From assembly GCF_963676685.1 (NCBI RefSeq), contig NC_092351.1, positions 38,554,733 to 38,618,732 of the forward strand: a stretch of DNA of 64,000 nucleotides, in the 5' to 3' direction. Positions 1 through 15,100 of the stretch are shown in pieces (position 1 is the first letter of the stretch; every line of letters begins with the position of its first letter). The notes below the pieces were generated by a model. The model did no database searches. It worked only from the letters and a program-made list of their open reading frames with translations, and was not told the origin of the DNA. This DNA comes from Mytilus edulis (lineage: Eukaryota; Mollusca; Bivalvia; Mytilida; Mytilidae). The position numbers were made by a program, and so were the translations under genes.

Positions 1-3000
1 ATCAACATTTGGCAAGGGGTAGCAGTTTAGTCTTAGAGTCAAATAAAAATTAAAAGGCTATTAATTAACTTGAACCCAGTCAATAACTTGATAATGATGG
101 AGTTTAAAATTAAGGGTAGGACAATAGACTAAGTGGCAATGAAAAAAAAAACTTTAACATGTGGTCATTATGTAAATCTGCACCATGTACATGATGTATA
201 TACTCACAATCTATTGGGAAAATATTTTGTTATAAATGATTGAAAAAAACAAATATCTAAGAAATTTTAAAAGGAAAAAATTAAATGGGTTTACATGATT
301 CTTGTTAAATCATTTTTGCCAAAAAGATCAGGCTCACAGTTTACATTTGGTCATAATTTACACGATTAATATGAAAATTTTTAAGACTCATGCATAGCAT
401 GTTAAACCGATATAAGATGATTGATACAATGTTTATGTTCAAAGAAGATTTTTTGAAAAATAACCTATTTTGTGTTTTCATGACTGTCTTCCTTTTTTAT
501 AGATCATAATCTGGCAGTATAAATGAGCCTTGAAGAGCTAAAAATAATTGTTTGCAAAGATATGTAAAGTTTACTTTGTAAATTGACATCTTTCCAGAAC
601 TGGTTCCACCTAAACATTCTTAATATTTTAATATCCCATTAAGCTACCAGTCATTTTGTGTTTAGATAACAAATCAAAACTTCCTTCAAAATAAACAGGA
701 TAGAATGAATGCTGGATTTTATCCAAATCCTTGATGAGATTGTATATATTGACCTAATTGTACCAAATGTCAACTGACCAGCCAGCTAAAATAAACAAAT
801 AAAACTACTATCAGCTGTAAATTTTATAATGATTTTGTGATCTTGATCATAAGATATGTTAGAAAATTATTTCCCTGCTGAGATAGACATATACATGGCT
901 GCTCATAGATAAGCTGTAATGTCCTTGAAGAAACTCATTTTTATTTAATTTTCAATGATGTGTGCCTTGTTGGATATCAGCTAATGAAAACACACCCATC
1001 TTGCTGTGTGCTTTGCAAATATTGTAAAAGTTTGTTATCTCTTTTTACCCGTAGCGCCAGAGGGTCAGTTTAAAAAAAATTTGCATAAATTCAGACTTAT
1101 TTATTTAAGTAGAATCTGAGTATCCTGAACAATCTAAAAAAAATGTAAGAACTAAGGATGAATTTTATGTATGAGCAATTGTCAGTTTCATTTAACATAT
1201 ATATGGTGAAATAGTTATGTCTGTTATGGTTACTTAATGCTATATGGTTTCTGTCTTATTTAACCGTTAACCGGTGATCTCCTTTTTATCCCTTTAACCA
1301 TGTTTCATTCCATATTTTAGGATTATAATCAATCTACCAAGAATGATTTTAATTATTTTAAAGCGGCAATTCATAATGCTTATTTCAAATTCAAGTTTAC
1401 TGCAACTGACATCTATTTTAGCACGATTGTTAATTCAAGCTTAAATTGCCTTACTGTACTTTCCATTTTCCAGTTTTCCTAACATATAGAAACAGAAGTC
1501 TGGGACTTGTGGTATTTTGTGTAAAGCATTTCTACATAAGTTGTTCCTAATGCTTCTATGAAATGATAGCTAAGCCTCATTTACCCATAGAGACACAGGC
1601 ACTACTGTCATGACTTAAAACTATGATTCTTTAGGTCTCAAAAATGTTTTTGAGTTACCTCCCTTTTACCATATTTTCTATTTTATAAATTATCTAAGGA
1701 AAATAAGTCAGGTGCTTGACCAATCCTAATACAATTGTACAGAGTCAGAATTGTATTATAATGCTACAATCCTACAATTCCCATACCAAATCAGCACCAA
1801 TTAGTACGTCTTTAACATATTGAACTTTTGGAAAATCAATTCTTGGACAGTTATAAGGATACTACAGAGAAATGGGCAATGTTCATTAAATCTTATAGTG
1901 TTGCTTAGCAGATGCTTTTCATTATTCACTATGTCACTTTGTGTTATAGGCAAATAATGATTATTTCAATCTGACTTAATTGATTTGGGTCTTCCAAACA
2001 GAAAAGGAAATGTTCTTCAGTAAATAACTTGGAGTTCCATAGGGCAGGACAAGAAAAGGACAGAGAGGTGCCATAAGGGAAATTAAGTTTCTTTGGACAC
2101 TACATAAAGGTTAATTCTGAATAAGTCATAGGCTACAATTTTTATCAGTTATATATTGTATACATTGATACCTTTTTTTATGCAGATAGATGAAATTAGC
2201 AATTAATTACCTTTGTGCATCTGAATCACATAAAATGTACAACAAATTAAAGATTTATTATCAGGTACAATTTTTTTCGTCATTGAACAACAACATAAAA
2301 TTTTCTGTTAATCACTGCATTGAAGTATTCCAAAATACAATAAATCTGATTAAAACTAGAGAAAGAATTTTGAAATATGTAGTACACTCATTCCATGGTA
2401 AGGGACTTGTAAATTATGAAAACAGCAGGGTTTGAATTTGTAAAAAGGCCATTTACATTGTGAAGCCTGAGGTAAGCTACAAGTTCAGCTGAGGAATAAA
2501 GTGTAAAATTTTGAAGGAAAAAAAAATTCTTAAAAAAAGTTTTTATAAGGAAAATTATTGACATATATATATAATTCTTAAAATTCAAATGCATATACGA
2601 TGTATAAATCTTTTTAAAAATCATTTTTTTTATTTCTATAAATTATTGGTGTATTGAATTATAAGTGATCTGTTGATAGGATTTTTATTATCAACAATCA
2701 GTTATCAATACAAGTTATCTCATTGTGTCTTCAGGGCAGTAGACATTATTGATTATTGATAAGTTGTCTCCCCTTTCAAGGTGAGATAATACAGTTTGTG
2801 TATTACATAGTAAGATCAATAAACTTGCAGGTGCAAAAGTATTTACCTATACCTCAAGGCAATTTATTGTTATGTCTGATCATGTGACTAAACTGTCGTG
2901 ACCCAATATTAAAGGTGAAAATCGTTCAAGTATGCGACCAGTTTCTTAATATGGGAAGTAAACTAGTAAAAACAATGGTGGACCTATTTTAACTTTAGAA

Positions 3001-3042
3001 TTTGTTTGAGTTCTTGAAATCATATAGAAAGTTTTTAACAAA
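1..3042. other. AT-rich non-coding region upstream of the KLHL gene
   Basis: I see no convincing exon, RNA gene or recognisable mobile element here. The short ORFs are AT-rich and lack codon structure. The last ~150 bases should include the 5' untranslated region and promoter of the KLHL gene, but I could not place a TATA box or initiator with confidence. An in-frame TAG at 3025-3027 bounds the coding start. Confidence 0.5.
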
Positions 3043-3128
3043 ATGGGAGATGATTTAAATATTCCTTCATCTCACAGAATTCGTTTGATGAGATTGTCAA
3101 GATCAGTAAGCCATGATATGAACAACAG
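3043..3128 (+). CDS. KLHL exon 1 (start codon, residues 1-29)
   Basis: The ATG at 3043 opens 28 codons plus two bases, ending in AG|GTAAAA at 3128/3129. The peptide is basic ([12 protein letters not shown]) with no known domain. The split codon AG+G is completed by exon 2. No in-frame ATG lies between the upstream TAG at 3025 and this start. Confidence 0.8.
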
Positions 3129-6100
3129 GTAAAAATTGTTTGTTTACATGTTTATGTATTGTTTTATCTGTTTGTGTATGATAAACTTTCAAAGGTATTT
3201 TGATATGTATATATACCTTTGTATGTGTATTAGATTTACTTTGTCTTTGTTCTCATTTAAATACGATTTAAATAAAATTTATTTATAAATGCAACACACT
3301 ACTTAGTATCTGGTCCTCTATTGTTAATGTGAAGGACTTATAAATCTAGTGAAAAGTGTAAACAAATTGGTGAGTTATAGTAATACTAATAGGTCAACTT
3401 TCTACTTATCAATATTGAAATTGTGTATGATTATCAGCCTAAATAGTGTATTTTGGTAATATGGACTAAGGCAATATATGTTAGATGCATTCTTATACTG
3501 TATCAATGCAGAGAAAATACCTGAAAATGATAGATTCTAACGAAAATTACCAGGGTCTTAAAAAATGTAATATAAATAAGACATGAAATAAATTTTATTT
3601 ATCATTTGATCTTGGATGTTCATTATGTACAAGTATTCTTACTTTCTATGAAGGGGCAGTTGCTTTAAGGGTAGCAGTTTTTTAGGGGGATTTTTTTTTG
3701 CATAGTTTTAAACTACAAATGTGTTTTCCCAGAATTTTTTATTGGGTTTAAATGATTTTTAACTTATTAACATTTCATTGTTGCATCAAGTATAAAGTAC
3801 TGATTCCAAATAAAATAATACCTGGAAAACTTCCCTAATTTGGGAAATTATTACCCATTTAATTTGCTGGTTTTTGCACAACCTTACAATATCAAGGCTA
3901 CTGGGTCCCGACCTTAAGGATTTCCATGTTTTTATCATACATGGTATCAATACTAGTATATTTCATACTGTAATAATATAAATATTGTAGTATTTTAAGT
4001 GAGTAAACTGATGACACTTGATTTTCTTGAAGAAGTTTGTCGGGAGTGTTAGTCACCATTAAGCTCAGACAAGGATATTGTCAACACCCTTGTAATCAAT
4101 TAACAATAGTACTTAGAGGGTACAAATAAGTGTGTCAACACCCATTGTTATAACTATTACTAGAGCTGTCATTTTTAATTTACATTATAAATCAGTGTGG
4201 ATAAGAAACTTCCTATACTTATAAACCATATTGATTGTCTACTTCGAACAGTAAGAATCTTATTTATAAATTATATAAAGAAATATTTGTGCATTATAAT
4301 CGTGGCAAAAATTCATATAACTTCCAATTTTATACATATTGTGCATTTAGTCATGATAGATACACTGATATTGAGAGTGTCATGAAATTGTTAATTTTTT
4401 TTAACATCTTATATTTTATGGTCACAATTCTAGAAAAGGGTCAAAGGCTGAAAACATTAGCCTTGATTGATAAGGAAATATCTTTATATTGTTTTCTTCT
4501 GATAAACTAAAAACCAAAGCAAATGCTATCTTAAACCTCTTTAGATACATGAAAATAGTACTAATACTTTATATGTTGTAATACAAACAAAATTAAGGTT
4601 ACAAAAAATTGTCCTCTAACTCATACTTTATTTGGTGTATTTATCTTTTTTGAATCAATTGTTACTGATAAGTCTTTTGTAGACGAATAATCATGTCTGG
4701 CATACAAAATTGTATTGTTGTATCTTATATATATGGAAGTGTTTGACGACCTCGACTGGCTTTTCAGCCCTCGCACGGTCAGGTTGTATCTTAGTGATGA
4801 GTTCAGTTCTAATAAAGAGCCAATAAGGTAATTTTCTGAGGGAAGTTCATTTGATATGTTAGTCATAAAACCTCTGAAGTGTCTACAAATGTTAGCTTTT
4901 CAATACAGTAGGTATTTGTGACAAAAGTGGTTATTTTCTTCCTCCAAAAAATATTTCAAATGTTTGTTATATGATTTAAACTTGTGGTAAAGAGGTTTTT
5001 GTTAGAGTAATGGGGAGATAACTCTTGATCATCATCAATTTTTGTGACAATAGTCCTTATTTTAGTTGGTTATTTGTTGTTGGATTTTTTTGCAAATACT
5101 GTCTTTCAAACATGATTTTTTTAGAATATTCCATAATAAGATTTTTATTTGATTTTTACAGTAAGATTAGTGTAAATTGTATTTTCAAGAACACTTAATT
5201 CTGAAAATAACCTATTTATGGTCTCAGTGTCACAAGTCTTTGTCACAAATGTGACATTTCCCAGATGGAAACCAATATATAAAAGACAAAAATATCTTAA
5301 ACTTGTTCTTTAATAGTAATCGCAACAAAGCTGTCTAGTTTGCTTCCCTCATTAGCCACTTGAGAAGACTTACTACTGTATTATGACTTCTCTTGTCTTA
5401 TTATAATTAAATTTTGGACTGCAGAAGTAGCTTAATTGTATAATAGGTTTATAAGTGTCTCTAAAAGGTTTCTTTAGAAGTCTAATGAGAATTTGATGAT
5501 TTTTAACCTATAAACAGACTTCTGAAGGAGGCCTTTTGAAGTGCACTCCAATTTGGATGAAAATTTTGATGGGTGTCAGTAAAAATGAGAAGATTTATTT
5601 GAAAATTATTTCTCAAATGTTGAAACAGTTTGAAATATTGTGGCCCAGTTTGAAATTTTATACTAATTAAGCTTTTTGTATCAATGCCAGCACTTCAAGA
5701 ACCACAAGTTGTATTAAAACTTCAGAATTTATAGATACATTTAGTACAATGCATTTAATATTTCTGAACCAATTGATTTTGCAAATTTTTAATATTGTTT
5801 AGTGTGTTTGAATGTATGTACTAAAATAAATTAAGGATTGAAATTGCTATTTGATGTAATACTAGTAAATTATTCCTAGTTTTATGTCTAAGAATAAAAT
5901 TAGGAATAAATAGACAAGCTTAAAAAGGTAAATAAGTACAGATTATCAGGTTGTCTGCATATTGATATTGTAAAATATCAGCTACAAGTCAAGATCTGGT
6001 ATTTTCTTTTGGTGAATGGGCACTGCAAACAATTTGAAAATAAAGGCTTCATTTTTTGTCCAGCTGTCTTTGGGCTGAGAAGTGAAAAGTTTTTCGAAAT

Positions 6101-9100
6101 GACCTTTCTGAGAGCATTTTATTAGTGAATTAATGCACAGACAAATTCAAGGAGGCAATTGAAAATCATTATAAAAGAGTTAAAATAATACTTATATAAA
6201 ATAAGTTGTCTTTGAAGTCCCTTTAATCTAAAGTCAATTTGTGCAAAGGATTTTTGTTACGACTTCAAAAATTTACAAAAAGAAACTTATAAATCTTGTC
6301 AGCACCAAATCACTGACTAATTGAGCTGATGCACTTGGGGGATGAAATTACAAAGTCAATCAAACCTAATGCAAAAAAATGAAGAGATAATGCTTTAAAA
6401 AAAAATTTAAGTGTGTCTGAATTCTGAAACCCTTTTTTGAATATCATAACCCACATTAGGAATCCTCAAACCCAAAACGTTGAATGCCAATGATGTATAA
6501 TGCCTGAATACTTAAGGAGCTAGTCATTACCAGAATGGGACCTGTAAAGAATAGCTTGTTCCTTTTAGTCTAAGGTCAACCTTCTATGATGAAGATGGTA
6601 CATAAATTCAAAAGATTACAAGAAACAAGAATTGATTTAATGCATATAACATCAAAAAAATCCCTTTGACATGCATAAAAAAAGATATTTGGATTCAGAC
6701 TAATGGCAAGTGCACTGTAGTACATGTATAAGTAGTTAATCAAAGGATATATCAACCTTATTTGTCACATAATGACAACAATGCCAAATAATTCAGAAAA
6801 CAGAGGAGGTCTTGTGATCAAAAGGATCATGACATTACTTAAATCTTCAAAACATCTCAAAATCATCAAACATGGCTTTGATTATATAAATGTGTTTAAA
6901 ATATATATACAAGATTCAGTTCTTTTGGCACCACTGAAGTTTTGAGTTGAGACATAGATGGTTGTAATACTGACAGACTTGTTTGAAGGTTTCTTTGTAC
7001 TGACAGTCATTCTGTATTCTGTACCTATCAGTTTACCTTCCCAGTATATATACCGGCTGTGATAAAATGTTGTTTACTCCGAGAATGATGTAACTTTTGG
7101 TCTTGGTTCATTTCCGATTATTTGCCCACTTTACTTCAAATAAATAAATTCCTGTGTGGGAAAATGATTTACTTCACATGGTTACAATTTGATCATTGAT
7201 AAGAAAAAGAGAATTTCTTACACTCTGTACTGTTAAATGGTTTGTTTTTTAATTTTTTTCTAAATTTTTTAAATGATTTTTATACTGATAGTGTATCCTT
7301 ATCAGGAACCTTGCTGAGAATAGGTGTAACTTTTGTGAAAGTTTAGATGTCACAGAGTTTGAATATTACAAAAAGACATTTATTGTGTGAAACCATTGAA
7401 GACTGAATGTTCTTGTACAATGGAAATTGTCTGAATCATATTGCTTGAACAGCAATGAATTAAAAATTTTCATGGGAAGTTCATTACAGCTGATTTATTG
7501 GTTTGTTTATTTGTAAGGTTTAAACTCTGAATTCTTTAGGGTTGATAGCTGGTCTGTTACAGAGCAACTTTTTTACCCTTTTAAACATACCCTCATTTTC
7601 AAGTGGTAACCCAAATGTCCCTTCCTTCTTTAATAGTTGTAAATGTGTTCTCATGATCTGGAAAAGACATTATTAGTAGTATTTGCCACTGTACATTGTA
7701 GCAAAAATCAATCAATCAATCAAAGGTATTTTTAGACATGGTGTATAAAATAAGTATCCATGATATAGTCTAATAATTTAATTTCTAGTCTCCTTAAGTT
7801 GGTGGTTTTTTACTGCCTCACAGAAGAAGATTAAGAAAAAGGTTATTGTCAAGTTTACAAGAGAACATGTTAAAAGGTCTCATATCAATAACTATACTTG
7901 GGACATATTCAGCCTACCTCTTGATTTGTCACTGACTAAAAATTTTAATTTAATATTTGTACTCATAAAAGAATTTTAATGTTTTTGGCATAATTTAAAT
8001 TATACTGTAACAAAAATGTCTTAATGAGGTAAATTTAAGTTACATTTGGACGACCTTTCTCTCATCAACATTCAAACATAATTTTTAATTATAATTGATT
8101 TTTGAAATCAATCAATGTTCTATTATATTTTTTTTTTAATATCAACAGAATAGTTTTGAAAATTGATATTATGTAAAACATCTGCCATTATTGTATGGTA
8201 CACCTGGTTGGTGATTGGATGCAGAAGTTGTCTCTTAAAGTGTGGATTCAATGTAATCAACAGTTGACAAATTAAGCAATAATGGCATAGAAGTGATAAC
8301 ATTAGTGTTTTGTCTGTGTCAGGAAATATAATTAGTTATAGTGGGATTTTAGTGAACACAAAATTGTGATGGAAAAATATATTTTCTCAAGAACTTCTAA
8401 AAATTACAGGTATGGCAGTTTCCATTTGATTAAAAGCAGTTTTAATTTCAATGTAACCTTTTTGATTTAATAAACTTGAAAAATTAGAGAAATGAAAGAG
8501 AGTAAAATAATTTTGTTTTGCTTTAACTATTTTGAAATCTATAGTACTTTTTCTTAATTTGTACAAATTAAGAACTGTTCCAGAGTTATTAATTAGTGCA
8601 CAGCAGGATGAACCTTAAATACTAAAGCTACTGTTAAATGCTGTCAGAGTTTATGAAATGCAATTTTTACTTTTTGAAGGTAGATGTATAAACTATTTTT
8701 CAAGTTTAGAATCCTAAATATTACAAAATTGTAAAAATCCTTTATATTACAAAATTGTAAACAATTCCTTATATTACAAAATTGTAAACAATTCCTTAAA
8801 TTACAAAATTGTATATTTTTTTTTAATAATAATCAATTTGAAAAAATAATATTTTAAGATATACAGTAAGATGCAAATATAGGTTATGGGAAAACAGGTT
8901 TCAGTATATTTTTCCATATTGCATATGATGTATTGCAAATCAATGCTATTTACCTACTTGAATTACTATTAGCACCAGCTGGTGTGTAAAGACTTCAATG
9001 TCAGTCTCTCTCCACCTGAGTGATGGGGCAAGTCATCCAGCTACACAGTCTGACTCTTGTGATGACATATTAGACAATCATAATGGCTTACACATAACAT

Positions 9101-12100
9101 GCAGTGCACAATTGACAAAAATTATTGGATTTTATTTAAATAATGGATAAATATACCATTTCTAGATATTATCATAGGTAAGGTGGCTCTATTATTATTT
9201 GAATTATTACAAAATAAAATTGGCTTTATTGTGAATCTTTAAATGAATCATTTATGAAATTGACTAATTGGATAATTTGATATACATGCATTATGTGAAG
9301 ATATTGAAAATATAATGATTTATTCATGTGTATTGAAGTATATCTCATATTTCTTTCTATGCATACCCAATATATACAGAATGCTTGTCATATTGAATGT
9401 GAAGAAAAAAGTGCTTTTCTAATGTACAGTAAAACTGTTTGCAAAATAATAAATTAATAAAAAAAAAAATTTGGAGGAGACAATGTCATTTATTTGGTGT
9501 TAAAAACCTTCAGAGTTGTGTGAATATAAAAATAGAGATATATGCCTATGATTGAATTATATTATAAACCTCATACATCATTTTTGTCATTATAACACAA
9601 AAATTATACAATTTTTTAATAATTTTATTTTGCAAATCTCATGGAATAATACTGTGTGCAATTTCTATTTGCTAATACGTAATAACAAAAGATAGTACAG
9701 TACAGTTTTATTGTAAAATATTTACAATTGAATTAGATATAAGGTGATGTCAATTTGAATGTTTATTGTATGTCTAATACTTGGGTAACAGCATGTGAAA
9801 ATGGTTAAATTATTCAAGTCATGAAAAAACATTCTACAAATAAGATTCAACAGATGATCAATATAGCTGTGCCTGGTGACAGCGAAGAAAATAACCTGTT
9901 TATCTTCACAGCTCATGCAACAGCTTTTCCCGTAGAATGAATCATCTTTTTTCCAATTGTCACATTCTCCATAAGATCAATTCCAGAGATTTTCACCTGA
10001 AAAAGCACTTTAAGTTTAATCTGCTGTTATTAAATCGATGAAGAGTATCATTAGTTCTTTGATTGCAGTATCAGGTTTTGTCCTTTGACACAATATTAAG
10101 ATAAGAAGGGAATAAAATGCTTGGGTAATAATGAAACCATAGTTTACAATATGTAATCAAGTATGTTACATTTAAATTCTTATCATGTTTTTCTGTGATC
10201 AGAGACTGTAGAAGTCAATAGGACAAGATTTAAAGCTAGAGTTTAAAGTAAGATTGTATCAGAGAATGAATTTACATTGCCTTTAGACAAATTTCTTTTT
10301 TTTTTTATTTTGAAAGCGACATGATTGCCTATATGTTATGTTGTTACTGCTTTTCATATTCAATCTTGGCTTAATTCATATTCTATCTTAAGAATGGAAA
10401 CTTTTCTGTGGCAGAAAATAGATTTTAAGGGAGAAATCTGAACACCACCTTGAGCCTTTATCTTTCATTTACAACAAACAATTTTTCATCCAATGAGAAA
10501 ATTTGACAGCAACAGGTTCCTTAGTGATCCATTGTCTTTATCTGATGTCACGCTTCACAATTCTAAGAAATTAAATCTAATAATATGGATTTATCTGACA
10601 TGACCATCTATATGAAACCTGTTTTGTTGATGTATAGAAGGTGCTGAGAATGACAAGCATGGAGACTAATCCTCATCATGTACAGCATATAACAAGTAAC
10701 ATTATATTTAAACATCACAAGGGGTGTTGGGTTTATGTTAAATTGAATGACAATATGAAAATTGATTACATGAATCTGCCTGCTTTCATTTGCATCTTTT
10801 TTAGAAAAAAAATATGATTTCCCTGGAGGGTTTGTTCGGAAAAGCAGCTTAAAATATGTTACTTTTTGCTTCAAATTTCATTTGACAAAAAATACTTTGA
10901 TCAATATTATGGTTGTTTTGCTAATTAGATTTTTATTGTTTCTGTGTTATCATTTACTACAGGTACTGTTGATTTGTCCTTACAAAGAATAATCATGTAT
11001 GGGTGATCTGCTCAATGCTTACAATGGGCCATTGTGACTTAATGGTAATAATTGGGTCATTCTGGTCATGCAATTATAAGATGGGTCATTCTGGTTATTA
11101 GTTACCAAGGGTCATTATGGTTTATGATATTGATTGGGTCATTCTTCCATGGTTACAAAGGTCATTCTGGCTATTAATTACCAAGGGTCATTCTGCTTCT
11201 TGGTTACAAAGGATCATTCTGTTTCATGGTTACTAATGATATTTATCCTGTATAATGTTTACATTTCTTAATTAATAGAGGGTCATTTTGTATAAGTGTT
11301 ACAATTTGCAATTTTGTTCAAATGTTGCTTTACAAGTTTAAAAATCGAAATTTTAGTGCTTAGGTTATTCAATGTTTAAGGAAACGTCATAAGCTTAATT
11401 CTTTGACTGTTTGGGCTACTGTTCAAATTTTACAAATTCTCTCTTTTATTAATGTATCCAAGCATTAGATAAAATTGGTATAATAAATATATGTTAATTA
11501 GTAATCTTCAGAACCTCAAGGCCTAGTAATTATCGAAAAATAGACTAAAGATAAATCTTTTTGTAAGATCCAACGCACATCAAATTAGAACCAAGTTTTC
11601 CTCTGAGATAAATAATTAATAATAAATCTGTAGAGTAATCAGTATCACCTTCACAAAAAACCTTTGTTGTTTGCTGGAGGGTAAGATTCAATAATTATTT
11701 ACCGCTAATATCATTAATCATTTAGTGACTTTTTTACCCTGTTTAATCAGAAGGCATTTCTTCCACATGCCAAACTGACAGTCCACCAACAGTTGCGTTA
11801 TGTAAGTTCACATAGACTTGAAAAGAAGTGGATGATTTCTTTAAGATTGTAATGATAACCTTTGCACAAAGGTACATAAACAGTGCAAATTAAGTTCAAT
11901 ACATGTATTTTTTTTTTTTTTTTTTTTGTGACTAAATGAACTTTTCAACTTTTAAACACTTGCTCATCTTAAGATTTACTGTGGATTCATTTATTTTTGT
12001 GGATTTCAATTTTGATGGATTGTTGAAATGCATTTTCCTTGATATTTGATTTTCATGGTTTTGCCAATCTCTGCATGCAAAGCCTATTGAAACTTTGTTA

Positions 12101-15100
12101 TTGGTTGAACATTTGATTGTTTGGATCACCTGTACCTACGAAACCGACAAAAATTGGATACCAATAATGAATCCACAAGTGAGTATTAGAACTAAAATCA
12201 TGGAGTGAATTTAGAAGTTCCATGTCTTATTGAATTTTTTTTGTGATTGCAGGTACCTAGTTCAGCAGACTTATGCCGCAACTCACCATCCTAATACCAG
12301 GATGGAAGACATCCCGGACCATTTCCTGTCTATGAATCATGCCGAGAGGATGATGAAGAAGATTGAAGGGTATGCTGGAAAAAGGCAGCTGTGCGATGTT
12401 GTCATCATTGCTGGAAATAAGAGAATCCCGGCTCACCGTTTAGTACTGAGTGCTGCTTCCGATTATTTTGCAGCGATGTTCACAAATGATGTGAGGGAAG
12501 CAAAGATGGAGGAAATTGTCATGAAGGATGTAGATCCAGAATCTTTGGCAGCTATTGTTAATTATTCTTATACAGGTAACTATAGCTAGTTATTGAGTTT
12601 ATTGAAGATCATGAAAATTTTACCACAGAAAATTCAGAAATTTATTGTGAAAAATGCCACGGAATTATAATTGCAAAAATTTTCATTTTGAAATTTTATG
12701 AATTAAACATGATTTTTCTAAATATCGCAAAAATTAAAGTCACATTTGACTCTCAAATGACAATGACAAAATTGCAATCATTTCTGAATTAACAGCATGT
12801 TGACAGTATGATTTTGACCACAAAATTGTATATATCAATGCAGTGTAAAACAAAAAATAGCAACAGAGCTAAGATAAAGTTGTCCCTACAAAGGTCTAAA
12901 TTTAAAATGAAAAGTGATGCGAAAATAACCGGATATATAATATTATGGAATCAATGTCTAATAATGATTTTCTTTTTTACCACTATTCTTGGGGTGGTTT
13001 TTTTCGCAAAGAGAAGATGAATTTCAGTTTAGAAATATCTTCCTTTTGAAATATCCAAAGATAAATGCATGTAATAGTTACAGAGCCAAGCTTAAAGTGA
13101 TCCTGTTTTAAATGAACAAAAGTTTTGAATGATATTTCTTACATTACTAGTCATCAATAACAAAGAAAAGAGTTCAGCTTAGTTCAAGGAAGTTAAAGCA
13201 TTTTGAACCCATTAACAGTGCTAACTTCAAAAACTTTTTGCAAAATATTTTCCCATAATTTTATGAATTAGAGTTGTATTCAATGGTTTTATCAATTATT
13301 GCCGAAAATTTTCAAGATGTTTTGGTCATGCAATATAACTCTGGAGGCTGTTTAGTAGGACAGATGTTATATCTTTATGAATGACTTAATTGAAGTAAAA
13401 ATAAGGTTTATATTAGAAAGATGTTTGTGGATAAAGGAAATCAACGGTAAAAAAAACCTTTCAAAAGTTCTTCGACCTTGTAATTATTTCAAGACTGACA
13501 GAGATGAGACTTCTCATTACAAGAAACAAATATCAAAATATGTTTTTCTATTTACATTATGGTCCACTTCTTCTCTTTGGAAACTAATTAATTCCGTTTT
13601 TTATGCATGTGTTGAAGAAAACATAAAATTTTTGCACAGGAAACATTAATTTCAAGTTCATTTTATGGATTTGTGTATTCTTAATGAGTGCTTTTATCAT
13701 AAAAAATGATGAATTGGTTGAGAAGAAAAAAACAGTTTGCTTCAAATTAAATATAATACTACTAATTTGATGATGTATCTGACACAATATTTACTGATTT
13801 GGAATTTTTCTGTAGATTACAAATTTTTCTCAAGAATTGATATTTTTGCTGATTGAGAAAAAAAAACATGGAAAAAGTCCCTTGAATACTTTTGTTTTTC
13901 GGTTTGATAATATATAGAATCAGATACAAGAAAAATGTGTGAAATAAAATCCTGTAACATGGGTTTTGCACTAGTACTAGAAACAGCAATATTTCAAGTC
14001 CTCTAAAATAAAGCTCTTTACAGTATTTCATACTTGTTTGTATTTAAGACTGCAGACCGTTTATAAAACTTTGTAAGAATAGTTATACTATTATCTTACT
14101 CAGACTTGGAATTAAACCTATAGAAATACAGGATTTGGTGTTTCAAGCATAAAGGAGTAGGTTCAGTAAGACCCCTTTTTGGCCCCAAAATATAGCAGTT
14201 TTACAAAATTGTTAAAATGTAAACCTTTAGTTATTTATTGGACAGTAGAATGCTTCTGCTACATAAATATGGGCTGTTTTTGACCATACAATGCACATAT
14301 ATCGGTACTAGCACTATTAAGTCATGCTAAATTACTGAAATCCTCATAATTCTAGCATTTTAGTTAAATTTTAGACGGTTTTCGTGTAAAACGAAAGTGG
14401 CCGCATTTGTGTTCATCCTTAATATTGAAATGTAAAAAGTAAAATCACAAAAATACTGAACTCAGAGGAAAATCAATTCGGAAAGTCCATAATCACATGG
14501 CAAAATCAAATAACAAAACGCATCAAAAATGAATGGACAAGAACTGTAAGTTGTATTTTATGATAATACATATGTCACCAGGCTAGTTTGGACTTAATTT
14601 TGATTTTATCATTTATTTAGAAATTGGACTTTTAGAAAATATATTGTTTTACAAATTTAAATGTTTACATGTATAGACAAATAATGTGTTAATGTTAATT
14701 AGTGACATATGATTTTCAAATATTTGAGACAGATTTATTGAGTTACAGAAATTAATATGAAAGACATTAATTCATACTAAAGGTGTGAAAATTATTGAAA
14801 GAATGAGATTATATGAGTATTATAAATTATAATTATCTTTTGTATTAATTAATGTGAATGCTGTCACTTATAGCTTAAAGTTTTGAAATGTCATTTTTAA
14901 TTTGAGTATTGTCATGTTAATTGAGTATTGTCTATTTTTGATATCTAGTATAAATACTTATTGTAAACTTTGTAAATTTAGTTGAGAACGAGAGAAATAG
15001 TAAGATCCATTAGATACAGTAGGAGTCACATTATATTGACGTTATCCTTTGTATATGTTATACTAGTATTTGGCTTGGAATTAAATGTTATAACTTGAAT

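Noticed and set aside
4621..4866. 81-codon minus-strand ORF
   Set aside because: Overlaps a fragment of a dispersed repeat (agtcttttgtagacgaat, gtctggc) on the minus strand. No domain.
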